DNA of 33,379 bases, from assembly GCF_016862635.1 (NCBI RefSeq), contig NZ_BONI01000094.1, positions 1 to 33,379 of the forward strand, in the 5' to 3' direction. Origin of the DNA: Catellatospora coxensis. Its GTDB lineage: Bacteria > Actinomycetota > Actinomycetes > Mycobacteriales > Micromonosporaceae. Shown in pieces: positions 1-8,965 of this stretch. A model generated the notes under the pieces. The model worked only from the letters and a program-made list of their open reading frames with translations. It was not told where the DNA came from and searched no databases. Position numbers and translations under genes: made by a program. Each line of letters opens with the position of its first letter. Position 1 is the first letter of the stretch.

Positions 1-41
1 CCCCGACCTCCGGGGCCGCCCGCCGCGGGCGTCTGTGGATC

Positions 42-431
42 TCACATGCGGATCTCGGACAGGTCCAGCACGGGGCGCAGCTCGACGCCACCGGCCCGCA
101 CGTCCGGGAACCGCCGCGCCAGCTCCCGCGCCCGTTCCGGCGTCGCGCAGTCGAGCACGAAATAGCCGGCCAGGTGCTCCTTGACGTCGGCGAACGGCCC
201 GTCGGTCGCGGCCAGCACCCCTTCGCGCATCCGCAGCGCCATGCTGTGCGCCGGGTCGCCCAGCGCCGCCGAGTCCACCAGCTCGCCGGTCTCGGTCAGC
301 TCCTTGAGCAGCGTCTGGAACTCGCTGGTCCGCTCGGCGCGCTCCTGTTCGGACAGCGGCTCGCTCTGCTGGAGGAACATCGGATGCTGCCACGTGGTCG
401 GGTTGTTGTAGATGAGCACCACGTACTTCAT
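42..431 (-). CDS. YCII/DGPF-domain protein, orphan paralogue
   Basis: The 129-residue product begins MKYVVLIYNN and contains the family signature ATDGPFADVKEHLAGYF near residues 76-92. This marks a YCII-related (DGPF) ferredoxin-like dimeric alpha/beta barrel protein. In actinobacteria these proteins are typically encoded beside ECF41/ECF42 sigma factors; their molecular activity is unknown. Here the gene stands apart from the sigma factor, whose own YCII partner lies at 7349, so this is a second copy. The ATG at 431 has a GGAG about 9 nt upstream. No ECF42-type promoter is visible on its own upstream side, unlike the divergent glycosyltransferase operon. The family assignment is secure; the role is not known. 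Confidence 0.85.
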   Translation of the reverse strand: MKYVVLIYNNPTTWQHPMFLQQSEPLSEQERAERTSEFQTLLKELTETGELVDSAALGDPAHSMALRMREGVLAATDGPFADVKEHLAGYFVLDCATPERARELARRFPDVRAGGVELRPVLDLSEIRM

Positions 432-568
432 GCGCTGGATCTCCGGTCACCTCGACGATGCGGCACGGGGAGCCGCCCACGGGAGCCTAGCCGGGCCGAC
501 CGCGCCACGGCACCTTCCACGGCGGCGTGTCCGCCCGGGGATATCGAGCAGCGCCGCTGCGGCCGGCA

Positions 569-598
569 TGTCGAAATCCGCCACCGCGGCGACGACTC
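569..598 (+). promoter_or_regulatory. Putative ECF42 promoter for the glycosyltransferase/ABC operon
   Basis: TGTCGA (569-574) and CGACTC (593-598) are separated by exactly 18 nt, 84 nt before the GTG of the glycosyltransferase. TGTCGA (-35) and CGA/TC (-10) form the published signature of ECF42 promoters. The same arrangement occurs twice more in this window, including directly before the ECF42 operon itself. Confidence 0.65.
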
Positions 599-682
599 AT
601 CTGTGACGGCGCGATCGGCGCCGGCACAGCTGAGACCGCAGACCGGCCGCAGGCCCGTCCGCCGTACACAGGAGAGTTCGCC

Positions 683-1597
683 GTGTTGAAGTGCAGCGTC
701 ATCGTCCCGACCTACAACCGCAGACGCCTGCTGCGCCGTACCCTCGATTCGCTCGTCCGGCAGGACCTGCCCCGCGCCGAGTACGAAGTGCTCGTCTGCG
801 ACGACGGCTCCGCCGACGGCACCGCCGAGCTGGTCGCCGGCTACGCCGACCGGATCGACATCCGCCACCTCTACCAGGAGGATCTGGGCTCGCGGGTCTC
901 CGCCGCGCGCAACATGGGGATCACCGCGTCCCGGGCCGAGGTGTGCGTGTTCCTCGACGACGGCGTCGTGGCCGGATCCGGCTGCCTGCGCGCGCACGTC
1001 GCCGCGCACGAGGCGGCCGACGGCCCGCTCGCGCTGGTCGGCTACGTGTGGGCCTACACCCCGCGCCACGACGTGCCCGCCGAGGACGGCGCACGCATGG
1101 AGCAGATCCTCGACGACGCCGACGCCGACGCGCTCATCGCCTGGCTGCGCGCGGAGAGCAGGCTGCCCGACCTGCGCGACGAGTACTACGCCAAGTACGG
1201 CGACGACTTCGGCGACGAGCCGGCGCCGTGGTCGATCTTCTGGACCTGCAACGTGTCCGCCCCCACCACGCTGATCCGCGAGGTCGGCAAGTTCGACGAG
1301 GCGTTCCGCAGCTGGGGTGGCGAGGACTGCGACCTGGGCTACCGGCTGCACCGCGCGGGCGCCTACTTCGCCCTCAGCCGCGAGGCCGCCGCGGTGCACC
1401 TGCCGCACCCCTCGGCCGCCAAGAGCGGTGAGGGCGACAACTACCAGTACATGGCCGACAAGTACCGCACCCCGATCATGGAATTGCTGCGCAGATTCAC
1501 CAGCATGGAGGTCCACCCGTTCAACATCAACGACGTCATCAAGGCCGAGAACCTGCCCAGCTGCGCCGAGTACGAGCGGCAGGTGACAGCCCGGTGA
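683..1597 (+). CDS. Family 2 glycosyltransferase with galactosyltransferase-type C-terminal domain
   Basis: The 304-residue product starts at GTG 683, with GGAGAG 7 nt upstream, so the protein begins at the CSVIVPTYNRR beta-strand of a GT-A fold. The nucleotide-binding strand reads LVCDDGSADGT. The usual DXD position reads FLDDGVV, lacking the last Asp. The C-terminal half carries the Glyco_transf_7C-type motif FDEAFRSWGGEDCDLGYRL, whose ED pair is the expected catalytic region. It presumably transfers a sugar from a nucleotide donor; the acceptor is unknown. Its stop overlaps the start of the first ABC exporter (GTGA), so glycosylation and export are probably linked. A putative ECF42 promoter lies upstream. 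A similar enzyme is encoded convergently at 5272-6516. Confidence 0.85.
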   Translation: MLKCSVIVPTYNRRRLLRRTLDSLVRQDLPRAEYEVLVCDDGSADGTAELVAGYADRIDIRHLYQEDLGSRVSAARNMGITASRAEVCVFLDDGVVAGSGCLRAHVAAHEAADGPLALVGYVWAYTPRHDVPAEDGARMEQILDDADADALIAWLRAESRLPDLRDEYYAKYGDDFGDEPAPWSIFWTCNVSAPTTLIREVGKFDEAFRSWGGEDCDLGYRLHRAGAYFALSREAAAVHLPHPSAAKSGEGDNYQYMADKYRTPIMELLRRFTSMEVHPFNINDVIKAENLPSCAEYERQVTAR

Positions 1598-3444
1598 ACT
1601 GGATCGCCCGACGAGCCGCGGAGCGGTGGGAGATCGCCAAACTGACCCGGCACGCCGGCGTCGGCCTGGTCTGCGCCCTGGCCGCGGTCTACCTCGTGCT
1701 CGGCGTGCTGCCCGTGGCGTTCGTCGTCGCCACCAGCGTCATGCTCGGCAAGGTTCCGCAGGCGGTCGAGGCCGGCCTCGACTCGCCCGAGTGGACGTCG
1801 CTGGTGCGGGCGTTCCTGGTCGGCGCCGCCGCCTTCGTCGGCCAGCAGCTGCTCGCCCCCGTGGCCGCGCTGCTGCGCGAACTGGCCGCACGCCGCGTCG
1901 ACGGCGTGCTGTTCCGCAGGCTGATGGAGGCGTCGCTGCGCAGCCCCGGCATCAGCCCGCTGGAGGACCAGGACACCCTCGACGACCTGCGCAACGCCGC
2001 ACGCGAACTGGAGTTCGGCTTCCAGAGCCCGGGCCAGGCCGTGCCCGGCCTGCTGTCCCTGCTGGCCAGGTACGTCGCACTGGCCGGCTACGCGGCGGTG
2101 GTCGGCTTCGCCTTCTCCTGGCCGGCCGCGGCCGGGCTGGTCACGGCGGTGCTGCTGTTCCGCTACGGCCAGCGCGGCGGGCTGCGCAAGTACGTCAAGG
2201 TGCGGTTCGCCTCGGCGGGCGCGTCCCGCCGGCTCGACTACGTCCGCGGCCTGGCCGTCGACAGCGCGGCCGGCAAGGAGATCCGGGTGTTCGGGCTGGC
2301 GGGATGGCTGCGAGAGCAGCTCGCCGACGCGTACTCGGGCCTGCTGGTCCCGGTGCGGGCGGCGCGGCGCAAGGCGTACCTGTGGCCGTTCGTGTGGTTC
2401 ACGCTGTGGGGCGTGACCGTGGCCGTCGCGATCTTCGCGGGCCTCGGCGCGTCCGCCGCCGACGGCGTCACGCTCACCACGTTCGTGCTGGTGGTGCAGG
2501 CCGTCCTGGGCGCGCTGCGGCTGTCGGAGTACTACGCCGAGGCCGACACCCAGACCTGCGTCGGCATGTACGGCTACCGGGCGTTCCAGCAGTTCGTGGC
2601 ACGTATCGACGCCACGGTGCCGGACGCCGACGCCACCGCCGACCCGGCCCCGGCGCCGGAACCGGTCTCCGAGATCCGGTTCTCCGACGTCAGCTTCCGC
2701 TACCCCGGCCAGGACCGGGCGATCCTGTCCCACCTGAACCTGACGATCCCCGTCGGCAGGTGTACGGCACTGGTCGGCGTCAACGGCGCCGGCAAGACCA
2801 CCATCGTGAAGCTGCTGGCCCGGCTGTACGAACCGGACAGCGGCGCGATCCTCGCCGACGGCGTGGACATCCGCACCTACAGCGTCGACCAGTGGCGGGC
2901 CCGGCTCGGCATCATCTTCCAGGACTTCGCCCGGTTCGAGGCGTCGATCGCCGACAACATCACCTTCGGGGCGGTGGCGGCGCGGGACGACCACGACGGG
3001 GCGCGCGGCGCGGCCGAGGCGGTCGGGCTCGGCGACCTGCTCGCCCAGCTGCCGCTGGGGCTGGACACGCCGCTGGCCCGGCACCTCACCGGCGGGGTGG
3101 ACCTGTCCGGCGGGCAGTGGCAGCGCGTCGCGCTGGCCCGGGCGCTGTTCGCGCTGCGCCACGGCGCGCCGGTGGTGGTTCTGGACGAGCCGACCGCCAG
3201 CCTCGACGTACGGGCCGAGGCACAGTTCTTCGACGAGTTCGCGGGACTCACCCAGGGAGCCACCACCTTGCTGATCTCACACCGGTTCTCCAGCGTGCGG
3301 CGCGCCGACCACATCGTGGTGCTGGCCGACGGCGGCGTGCTGGAACAGGGCTCACACGAGGAGCTGATGGCGCTGGGCGGCCGCTACCGGGAGCTGTTCA
3401 CCCTGCAGGCCGACCGGTTCGTCGACGCGGAGGTGGACGCATGA
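1594..3444 (+). CDS. ABC exporter half-transporter (TMD-NBD), first subunit
   Basis: This 616-residue type I ABC exporter has an N-terminal transmembrane domain (about residues 25-330) followed by a nucleotide-binding domain. The NBD is intact: Walker A with Lys401, signature LSGGQ at 504-508, Walker B VVVLDEP with Asp531/Glu532 and H-loop His563. The Q-loop region reads IIFQDFARFE, a variant I associate with exporters encoded beside actinobacterial lanthipeptide-type clusters (memory-based, not searched). It overlaps the upstream glycosyltransferase by 4 nt (GTGA) and the next ABC gene by 4 nt (ATGA), implying translational coupling and a heterodimer of the two half-transporters. The substrate is unknown, but linkage suggests a glycosylated metabolite or peptide. 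Confidence 0.9.
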   Translation: MNWIARRAAERWEIAKLTRHAGVGLVCALAAVYLVLGVLPVAFVVATSVMLGKVPQAVEAGLDSPEWTSLVRAFLVGAAAFVGQQLLAPVAALLRELAARRVDGVLFRRLMEASLRSPGISPLEDQDTLDDLRNAARELEFGFQSPGQAVPGLLSLLARYVALAGYAAVVGFAFSWPAAAGLVTAVLLFRYGQRGGLRKYVKVRFASAGASRRLDYVRGLAVDSAAGKEIRVFGLAGWLREQLADAYSGLLVPVRAARRKAYLWPFVWFTLWGVTVAVAIFAGLGASAADGVTLTTFVLVVQAVLGALRLSEYYAEADTQTCVGMYGYRAFQQFVARIDATVPDADATADPAPAPEPVSEIRFSDVSFRYPGQDRAILSHLNLTIPVGRCTALVGVNGAGKTTIVKLLARLYEPDSGAILADGVDIRTYSVDQWRARLGIIFQDFARFEASIADNITFGAVAARDDHDGARGAAEAVGLGDLLAQLPLGLDTPLARHLTGGVDLSGGQWQRVALARALFALRHGAPVVVLDEPTASLDVRAEAQFFDEFAGLTQGATTLLISHRFSSVRRADHIVVLADGGVLEQGSHEELMALGGRYRELFTLQADRFVDAEVDA

Positions 3445-5225
3445 TCGAGGCGATCCGCGGTTGCGGGCACCTGCTGGCGACGGCGTGGCGGATGGACCGC
3501 CGCCGCGCCGTGGTGGCGGTCGTGCTCATGCTCACCGGCGCGCTGGCCGCGCCGCTGATGGCGTACGTGCTGGGCCGGATGACCGGCGAGGTGGTCGCCG
3601 GCGACGCGGCCGGTGCGGTCCGCAGCGGTGCGCTCGTGGCGGTGCTGGCCATCGCGATGCTGACCTTCTCCCACTTCGCCCACATCGCGTACTTCGAGCT
3701 GGCGGAGATGGCCGAGCAGGACTTCGACGAGCAGCTGATGGCCGTGTCGAACGGCTCGCCGGGCATCGAGCACCACGAGCGGCCCGAGCTCGCCGACGAG
3801 ATCACGGTGCTGCGCCAGGAGGGGCGGCAGCTGGAAGGCGCCATGGACGCCCTGATGAACGGGCTCGGCCTGGTGCTGGCGATGACCGTCACCGGTGTGC
3901 TGCTGGCCGGGGTCAACCCGCTGCTGCTGCTCCTGCCGCTGGCGGCGCTGCCGCCGCTGGTGGCGGGCCGGGCGGCCGAGCGGATCCGGGACCGGGCCCG
4001 TACGGCGACAGCCGAGCCGACCCGCGTCGCGCTGAACCTGTTCCACCTGTCCACGTCGGCCACGGTCGCGGGCGAGCTGCGCGTGTTCCAGCTCAGCCGG
4101 GACCTGGTCGACCGCCACGAGCGGCAGTGGGCGCGGGCCACCGGCGGCCTGGCCCGGGGCCACTTCCTCGCCACCGTGGTCCACACGGTGGGGCAGGTCG
4201 TGTTCGCGCTGGCCTACGTCGCGGCGGTGCTGCTGGTCGTGCGGGACACGATGAGCGGCCGGGGCGGCGTCGGCGACGTGGTCCTCGTGATCGTGCTGGC
4301 CGTCCAGGTCAACCAGCAGGTGACCACGGCGGTCACGCTGCTGCAGACGCTGCAGCGCATGTCCGGCGCGTTCACCCGGCTGCGGCGGCTGCGGGCCCAG
4401 GTCGCCGTGCCGGATCCCGGGGCGGGCGCGCCGGACCTGCCCGAGCGGCTGCGCACCGGGATCACGCTGCGCGACGTGTCGTTCGCCTACCACGGCACCG
4501 GACGGCAGGTCCTGCACGGCGTCGACGTCACCATCCCGGCCGGCGCGCGGGTGGCCGTCGTGGGGGAGAACGGCGCGGGCAAGTCGACGCTCGTCAAGCT
4601 CCTCTGCGGGTTCTACCAGCCCACCAGCGGGCAGATCCTGGTCGACGGCGTCGATCTCGCGGCGGTGTCGCCGCAGCGCTGGCGCGAACGGATCTCGGCC
4701 GGCTTCCAGGACTTCGCGCGCTACGAGCTGGCCGTGCGGCGCAACGTCGGCCTCGGCGACCTGCCGCACGTCGACTCGGAGCCGCACGTGCGCGACGCCC
4801 TCGACCGGGCACAGGCCGCCGGCGTGGTCGACGGGCTGCCCGACGGCCTGGACACGCAGCTCGGCCGCAGCTGGACCGACGGCCAGGAGCTGTCGGGCGG
4901 CCAGTGGCAGCGGCTGGCGCTGGGCCGGGCGATGATGCGCGGCGAGCCCCTGCTGCTGGTGCTGGACGAACCGGCGTCGGCGCTGGACCCGGCCGCCGAG
5001 CACGCGCTGTTCGAACGCTTCGCCGATCAGGCGGGACGGGTGTCGCAGGCCTCCGGCGCCATCACCCTGTTCGTGTCGCACCGGTTCTCGACGGTGCGGA
5101 TGGCCGATCTGATCATCGTGCTGCGCGACGGCGAGGTGGCCGAGGTCGGCGACCACGCGGCACTGGTCGCGGCCGGCGGCCTCTATGCGGAGCTGTTCGC
5201 GCTGCAGGCCCGCGCCTACAGCTGA
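3441..5225 (+). CDS. ABC exporter half-transporter (TMD-NBD), second subunit
   Basis: The 594-residue partner of the preceding exporter has the same layout: six predicted membrane helices in the N-terminal 320 residues and then an NBD. The NBD has Walker A GENGAGKST (Lys381), LSGGQ at 484-488, LDEPASALD as Walker B and VSHRF as H-loop. Both subunits keep catalytic residues, so neither ATP site looks degenerate from these motifs. The Q-loop segment GFQDFARYE parallels the first subunit. The ATG overlaps the previous stop. The gene is the last of the operon and ends immediately before a long hairpin shared with the convergent glycosyltransferase. Its substrate cannot be read from sequence. Confidence 0.9.
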   Translation: MIEAIRGCGHLLATAWRMDRRRAVVAVVLMLTGALAAPLMAYVLGRMTGEVVAGDAAGAVRSGALVAVLAIAMLTFSHFAHIAYFELAEMAEQDFDEQLMAVSNGSPGIEHHERPELADEITVLRQEGRQLEGAMDALMNGLGLVLAMTVTGVLLAGVNPLLLLLPLAALPPLVAGRAAERIRDRARTATAEPTRVALNLFHLSTSATVAGELRVFQLSRDLVDRHERQWARATGGLARGHFLATVVHTVGQVVFALAYVAAVLLVVRDTMSGRGGVGDVVLVIVLAVQVNQQVTTAVTLLQTLQRMSGAFTRLRRLRAQVAVPDPGAGAPDLPERLRTGITLRDVSFAYHGTGRQVLHGVDVTIPAGARVAVVGENGAGKSTLVKLLCGFYQPTSGQILVDGVDLAAVSPQRWRERISAGFQDFARYELAVRRNVGLGDLPHVDSEPHVRDALDRAQAAGVVDGLPDGLDTQLGRSWTDGQELSGGQWQRLALGRAMMRGEPLLLVLDEPASALDPAAEHALFERFADQAGRVSQASGAITLFVSHRFSTVRMADLIIVLRDGEVAEVGDHAALVAAGGLYAELFALQARAYS

Positions 5226-5276
5226 CCGGCGGACGAGGGCCGCCGCACCCGGCGGCGGCCCTCACCGGTGGTCAGC
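5221..5276. terminator. Bidirectional terminator between convergent genes
   Basis: A 12-bp perfect GC stem pairs GAGGGCCGCCGC (5235-5246) with its complement at 5252-5263 around a 5-nt loop. It is nested inside an outer pairing of GCTGACC (5221-5227) with GGTCAGC (5270-5276). It spans the gap between the ABC stop at 5225 and the convergent glycosyltransferase stop at 5272. Confidence 0.75.
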
Positions 5277-6516
5277 CTGCCGTCATGCCGGGTCCGAGCA
5301 GCTCCACCTTGCGGCCGATGCGGTGCGCCTCGGTCAGGATGTGCTCGCGCCAGGTGTCCCACAGCCCGGCCAGCCGGGACGTGACCAGCACCGTGTCGAC
5401 CGACTGGTCCTCCAGCAGGGTGCGCACGCCCACCGCGTGCAGTGCCGTGTGCTCGGTGCCCGCGGTGGCCCGGCGCACCAGCGCGGCGTCGAAGTCGGCC
5501 ACGACCGAGGGCGGCAGCTGCGGCGGCAGCACCGCGCCCGCGCCGAATACGGCGATCCGCTCACCGGCGCCGATCCGGGCCACCGCCTGCGCGAGCTCGT
5601 CGGCGACGTCGACCTCGGCCACCTGCTCCGACCAGCTTCGCAGTTCCAGCCAGCACGGCTCCCACCGCCAGTACTCGTCGGCGGCGCACAGGACGTAACC
5701 CATCTCGATCACCGGCTCGGGATACTTGCGCAGGAACTTGAACGTGTTGGCGACCATCTGCGGCCACCGCTTGGACATGTCGCGCTCGTGCGGCCACTCG
5801 ATGATCCAGGCGTCGGTGGCGAAGTGGAAGGCGATCCCGGCGCGCTGGAGCTTGAACCCCATCTCCAGGTCCTCGCAGCCCCAGCCGGTCATGTCCTCGT
5901 CGAAGCCGCCCACGGCGTGGAAGTCCGCGGCCCGCATGGAGCAGTTGAGGCCGAAGAACAGCTGCCACGGCAGCGGCAGCGCGTCGAAGGCGAAGTCCCA
6001 GGCGGCCAGCGGCTCGTGGCGGATGTCGCGGAAGGCCGGCAGGTCCCGGTACTTGGCCAGGACCTGCTCGGGGTGCATGGCGGCCAGGTCCCGGTCCAGC
6101 CCTTCCAGCGCGGGATAGCGCGGGTCGTAGCCCCAGGCGTAACCGCAGACGGCCCGCCGCTGCGGGACGTCGTGCGCCGCCAGGTGGCGCTCGACCAGGT
6201 CGGGCGCGAGCATCCCGCCGCCGTCCAGGAAGATCAGCAGGTCGGCCTCGGCGAGCGTGGCCGCGTTGTTGCGGGCGAGGCTGACCCGGTCGCCGAGGTC
6301 CTCCTGGAACCAGTACTTCAGGCGCAGCCGGTCGGTGAAGGAGGCGACCACGGCGGCCGTGTCGTCGCCGGAGCCGTCGTCGGAGACGATCACCTCGAAC
6401 TCAGTCACCGGCAGGGTCTGCCGGCTGAGGTGTTCCAGCATCAGGCGCAGCAGGTCGGCGCGGTTGTAGGTGGGGATGATGACCGAAGCCCTGGGCGTCG
6501 GCGCACTGTCTGTCAT
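5272..6516 (-). CDS. Family 2 glycosyltransferase with C-terminal extension
   Basis: This 414-residue GT-A family enzyme is related to the glycosyltransferase at 683. It opens with RASVIIPTYNRADLL and VIVSDDGSGDDT. The DXD position reads FLDGGGM, so two of the three usual acidic positions are lost. The C-terminal acceptor-side motif is FDEDMTGWGCEDLEMGFKL. About 110 further residues follow, including a strand-like IAVFGAGAVLPPQ segment and a VDTVLVTSRLAG segment. These suggest a small extra alpha/beta domain of unknown role. ATG 6516 is preceded by AAGGAC. It lies 85 nt downstream of the DUF899 gene on the same strand, so it could share that gene's putative ECF42 promoter, although a hairpin intervenes. 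Confidence 0.85.
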   Translation of the reverse strand: MTDSAPTPRASVIIPTYNRADLLRLMLEHLSRQTLPVTEFEVIVSDDGSGDDTAAVVASFTDRLRLKYWFQEDLGDRVSLARNNAATLAEADLLIFLDGGGMLAPDLVERHLAAHDVPQRRAVCGYAWGYDPRYPALEGLDRDLAAMHPEQVLAKYRDLPAFRDIRHEPLAAWDFAFDALPLPWQLFFGLNCSMRAADFHAVGGFDEDMTGWGCEDLEMGFKLQRAGIAFHFATDAWIIEWPHERDMSKRWPQMVANTFKFLRKYPEPVIEMGYVLCAADEYWRWEPCWLELRSWSEQVAEVDVADELAQAVARIGAGERIAVFGAGAVLPPQLPPSVVADFDAALVRRATAGTEHTALHAVGVRTLLEDQSVDTVLVTSRLAGLWDTWREHILTEAHRIGRKVELLGPGMTAG

Positions 6517-6540
6517 GTCCTTGCCTTTCCTCGTCCGGCC

Positions 6541-6565
6541 GCCCCGACCGCCGTTGTGTCGGGGC
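6541..6565 (-). terminator. Hairpin between DUF899 gene and glycosyltransferase
   Basis: GCCCCGAC (6541-6548) pairs perfectly with GTCGGGGC (6558-6565) around a 9-nt loop. There is no clear T-tract on the leftward side. It may attenuate or merely insulate transcription between the two leftward genes. Confidence 0.4.
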
Positions 6566-6601
6566 CGGCCCGGCGGTGTGCATGTCGCAGGATGCGCGGT
6601 T

Positions 6602-7066
6602 TCAGGCGGGCCGGCCGAAACCGGCGATGCGGTGCAGGAGGTCGCCGTCCGGGCGGTCGCGCGCCCGGGCGTGGTAGACGCAGCCGTCGTCGCCGCGGCG
6701 GAACAGGCTGACCGCGGCGGCGGACCGGCCCGCTTGCGCCGCCGCGTGGAAGTCCGTGGTGAAGTCGCCGTGGCAGGAGTACCACGCAGCCGGTCCCGGT
6801 CGTGGCAGCGGTTCGCCGACGACGACGGCGAAGGCCGTGTGCCGCGGCGGATGCAGCCTGCTGAGGCAGTCGAGGACGAGCAGTCCGGTCCGGACGTCCT
6901 CGCCGCGGGCCGGATCCAGCACGACGTGGTACACGACCAGCCGCGACAGGCCCGCGAACAGGTCGGCCAGATGCACCTGGCCGCGTGGTCCGGCCAGCTC
7001 GTAGGTCCGGTCGACCCGGACCAGCTGTGGCGCGGGGCCGTCCGGGTCGTCGAGGTGCTGCCTCAT
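6602..7066 (-). CDS. DUF899-family thioredoxin-like protein, short form
   Basis: The 154-residue product contains ELAGPRGQVHLADLFAGLSR and LVVYHVVLDPARGEDVRTG, followed by DFTTDFHAAAQAG and a C-terminal AVSLFRRGDDGCVYHARAR segment. This succession matches the DUF899 family of thioredoxin-fold proteins, although it is shorter than most members (often over 200 residues). The one conserved-looking Cys pair is not a CxxC, so a redox role is not evident. The ATG at 7066 has AGGAGG a few nucleotides upstream. A putative ECF42 promoter lies at 7152-7181 on the same strand. A glycosyltransferase follows 85 nt downstream. Confidence 0.65.
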   Translation of the reverse strand: MRQHLDDPDGPAPQLVRVDRTYELAGPRGQVHLADLFAGLSRLVVYHVVLDPARGEDVRTGLLVLDCLSRLHPPRHTAFAVVVGEPLPRPGPAAWYSCHGDFTTDFHAAAQAGRSAAAVSLFRRGDDGCVYHARARDRPDGDLLHRIAGFGRPA

Positions 7067-7151
7067 GGTCGACCTCCTGCGTCGGTGGCGTCCTCGTGAG
7101 CCGGGCGTGCCGGCTCGTTCCACTGCCGGGCGGCATTCGCCGCCCATAGAT

Positions 7152-7181
7152 GAGTCGCAGCAGAGGACCGCCGCTACGACA
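7152..7181 (-). promoter_or_regulatory. Putative ECF42 promoter for the DUF899 gene
   Basis: Read leftward, TGTCGT (7181-7176) and CGACTC (7157-7152) are separated by 18 nt, followed by AT. Spacing and -10 context are identical to the boxes at 569 and 7275. The -35 box differs in its last base. It lies 85 nt before the DUF899 start. Confidence 0.6.
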
Positions 7182-7274
7182 TCGCCGGCATGCCGGTTTC
7201 GCGGTCGCCGCGCTGGTGCGGCCCGCGCCGCGCGATAACCTGGCGGTGCCCTGGACGTGGTGGCCCGACGCCGA

Positions 7275-7304
7275 TGTCGAACCCGAGGTCCGCGGCTCCG
7301 ACTC
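7275..7304 (+). promoter_or_regulatory. Putative autoregulated ECF42 promoter
   Basis: TGTCGA (7275-7280), an 18-nt spacer and CGACTC (7299-7304) lie 44 nt upstream of the YCII gene that precedes the sigma factor. ECF42 sigma factors are known to drive their own operon through this signature, which makes this the anchor for the two other copies in the window. Confidence 0.7.
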
Positions 7305-7348
7305 ACTTCCTGAGGGGCGCCGAGCCGGCGCCCGGGCGGAGGGGTGGC

Positions 7349-7726
7349 GTGCGGTACGTCCTGCTGATCCACAGTGATCCGGAAAGCTGGGTACACCCGA
7401 TGTTCCTGCCGTGCAGCCCGGACCCGGACCGGCGCGACGCCCGCACCGCCGCGTTCGACCTGCTGCTGCGGGAGATCACGGACTCGGGTGAGCTCGTCGC
7501 CGCCGCGGCGCTGGCCGACCCGGTCACCGGCCGGACCCTCCACCCGCACGGCGAGGTGGCGCCGGCCACCGACGGCCCCGTGGCGCCGGTTCTCGGCCAC
7601 GTCGCGGGCTTCCTGGTCGTCGACGTCGACAGCGCGCAGCGCGCCCTGGAGGTCGCCTCCCGGCTGTCCGCGAACAGCCCGGTCGAGATACGACCGGTGA
7701 TGGGCCTGTCCGGTATGGAGATGTGA
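7349..7726 (+). CDS. YCII/DGPF-family protein encoded with the ECF42 sigma factor
   Basis: The 125-residue product starts at GTG 7349 behind GGAGGGG and begins RYVLLIHSDPESWVHPMF, very like the orphan copy at 42-431. The family signature reads ATDGPVAPVLGHVAGF: the Phe of DGPF is replaced by Val. DGPF proteins are the standard genomic partners of ECF42 sigma factors and are thought to act in the same unknown signalling circuit. The gene ends 3 nt before the sigma factor start, so the two are one operon. The upstream ECF42 promoter box implies autoregulation. Confidence 0.85.
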   Translation: MRYVLLIHSDPESWVHPMFLPCSPDPDRRDARTAAFDLLLREITDSGELVAAAALADPVTGRTLHPHGEVAPATDGPVAPVLGHVAGFLVVDVDSAQRALEVASRLSANSPVEIRPVMGLSGMEM

Positions 7727-7729
7727 GCC

Positions 7730-8945
<1,216 letters not shown>

Positions 8946-8950
<5 letters not shown>

Positions 8951-8965
8951 GCCGGGAGGCTCAGC
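8946..8965. terminator. Short hairpin across convergent stops
   Basis: GCTGAGCC (8946-8953) and GGCTCAGC (8958-8965) form an 8-bp stem with a 4-nt loop. The hairpin covers the stop codons of both the sigma factor gene and the convergent monooxygenase gene, so it could serve both. Confidence 0.45.

Noticed and set aside
432-682. Possible precursor peptide upstream of the glycosyltransferase/ABC operon
   Set aside because: I looked for a short frame with a ribosome site after the putative promoter at 569-598 and found none. The frames present read through the promoter and have non-coding composition.
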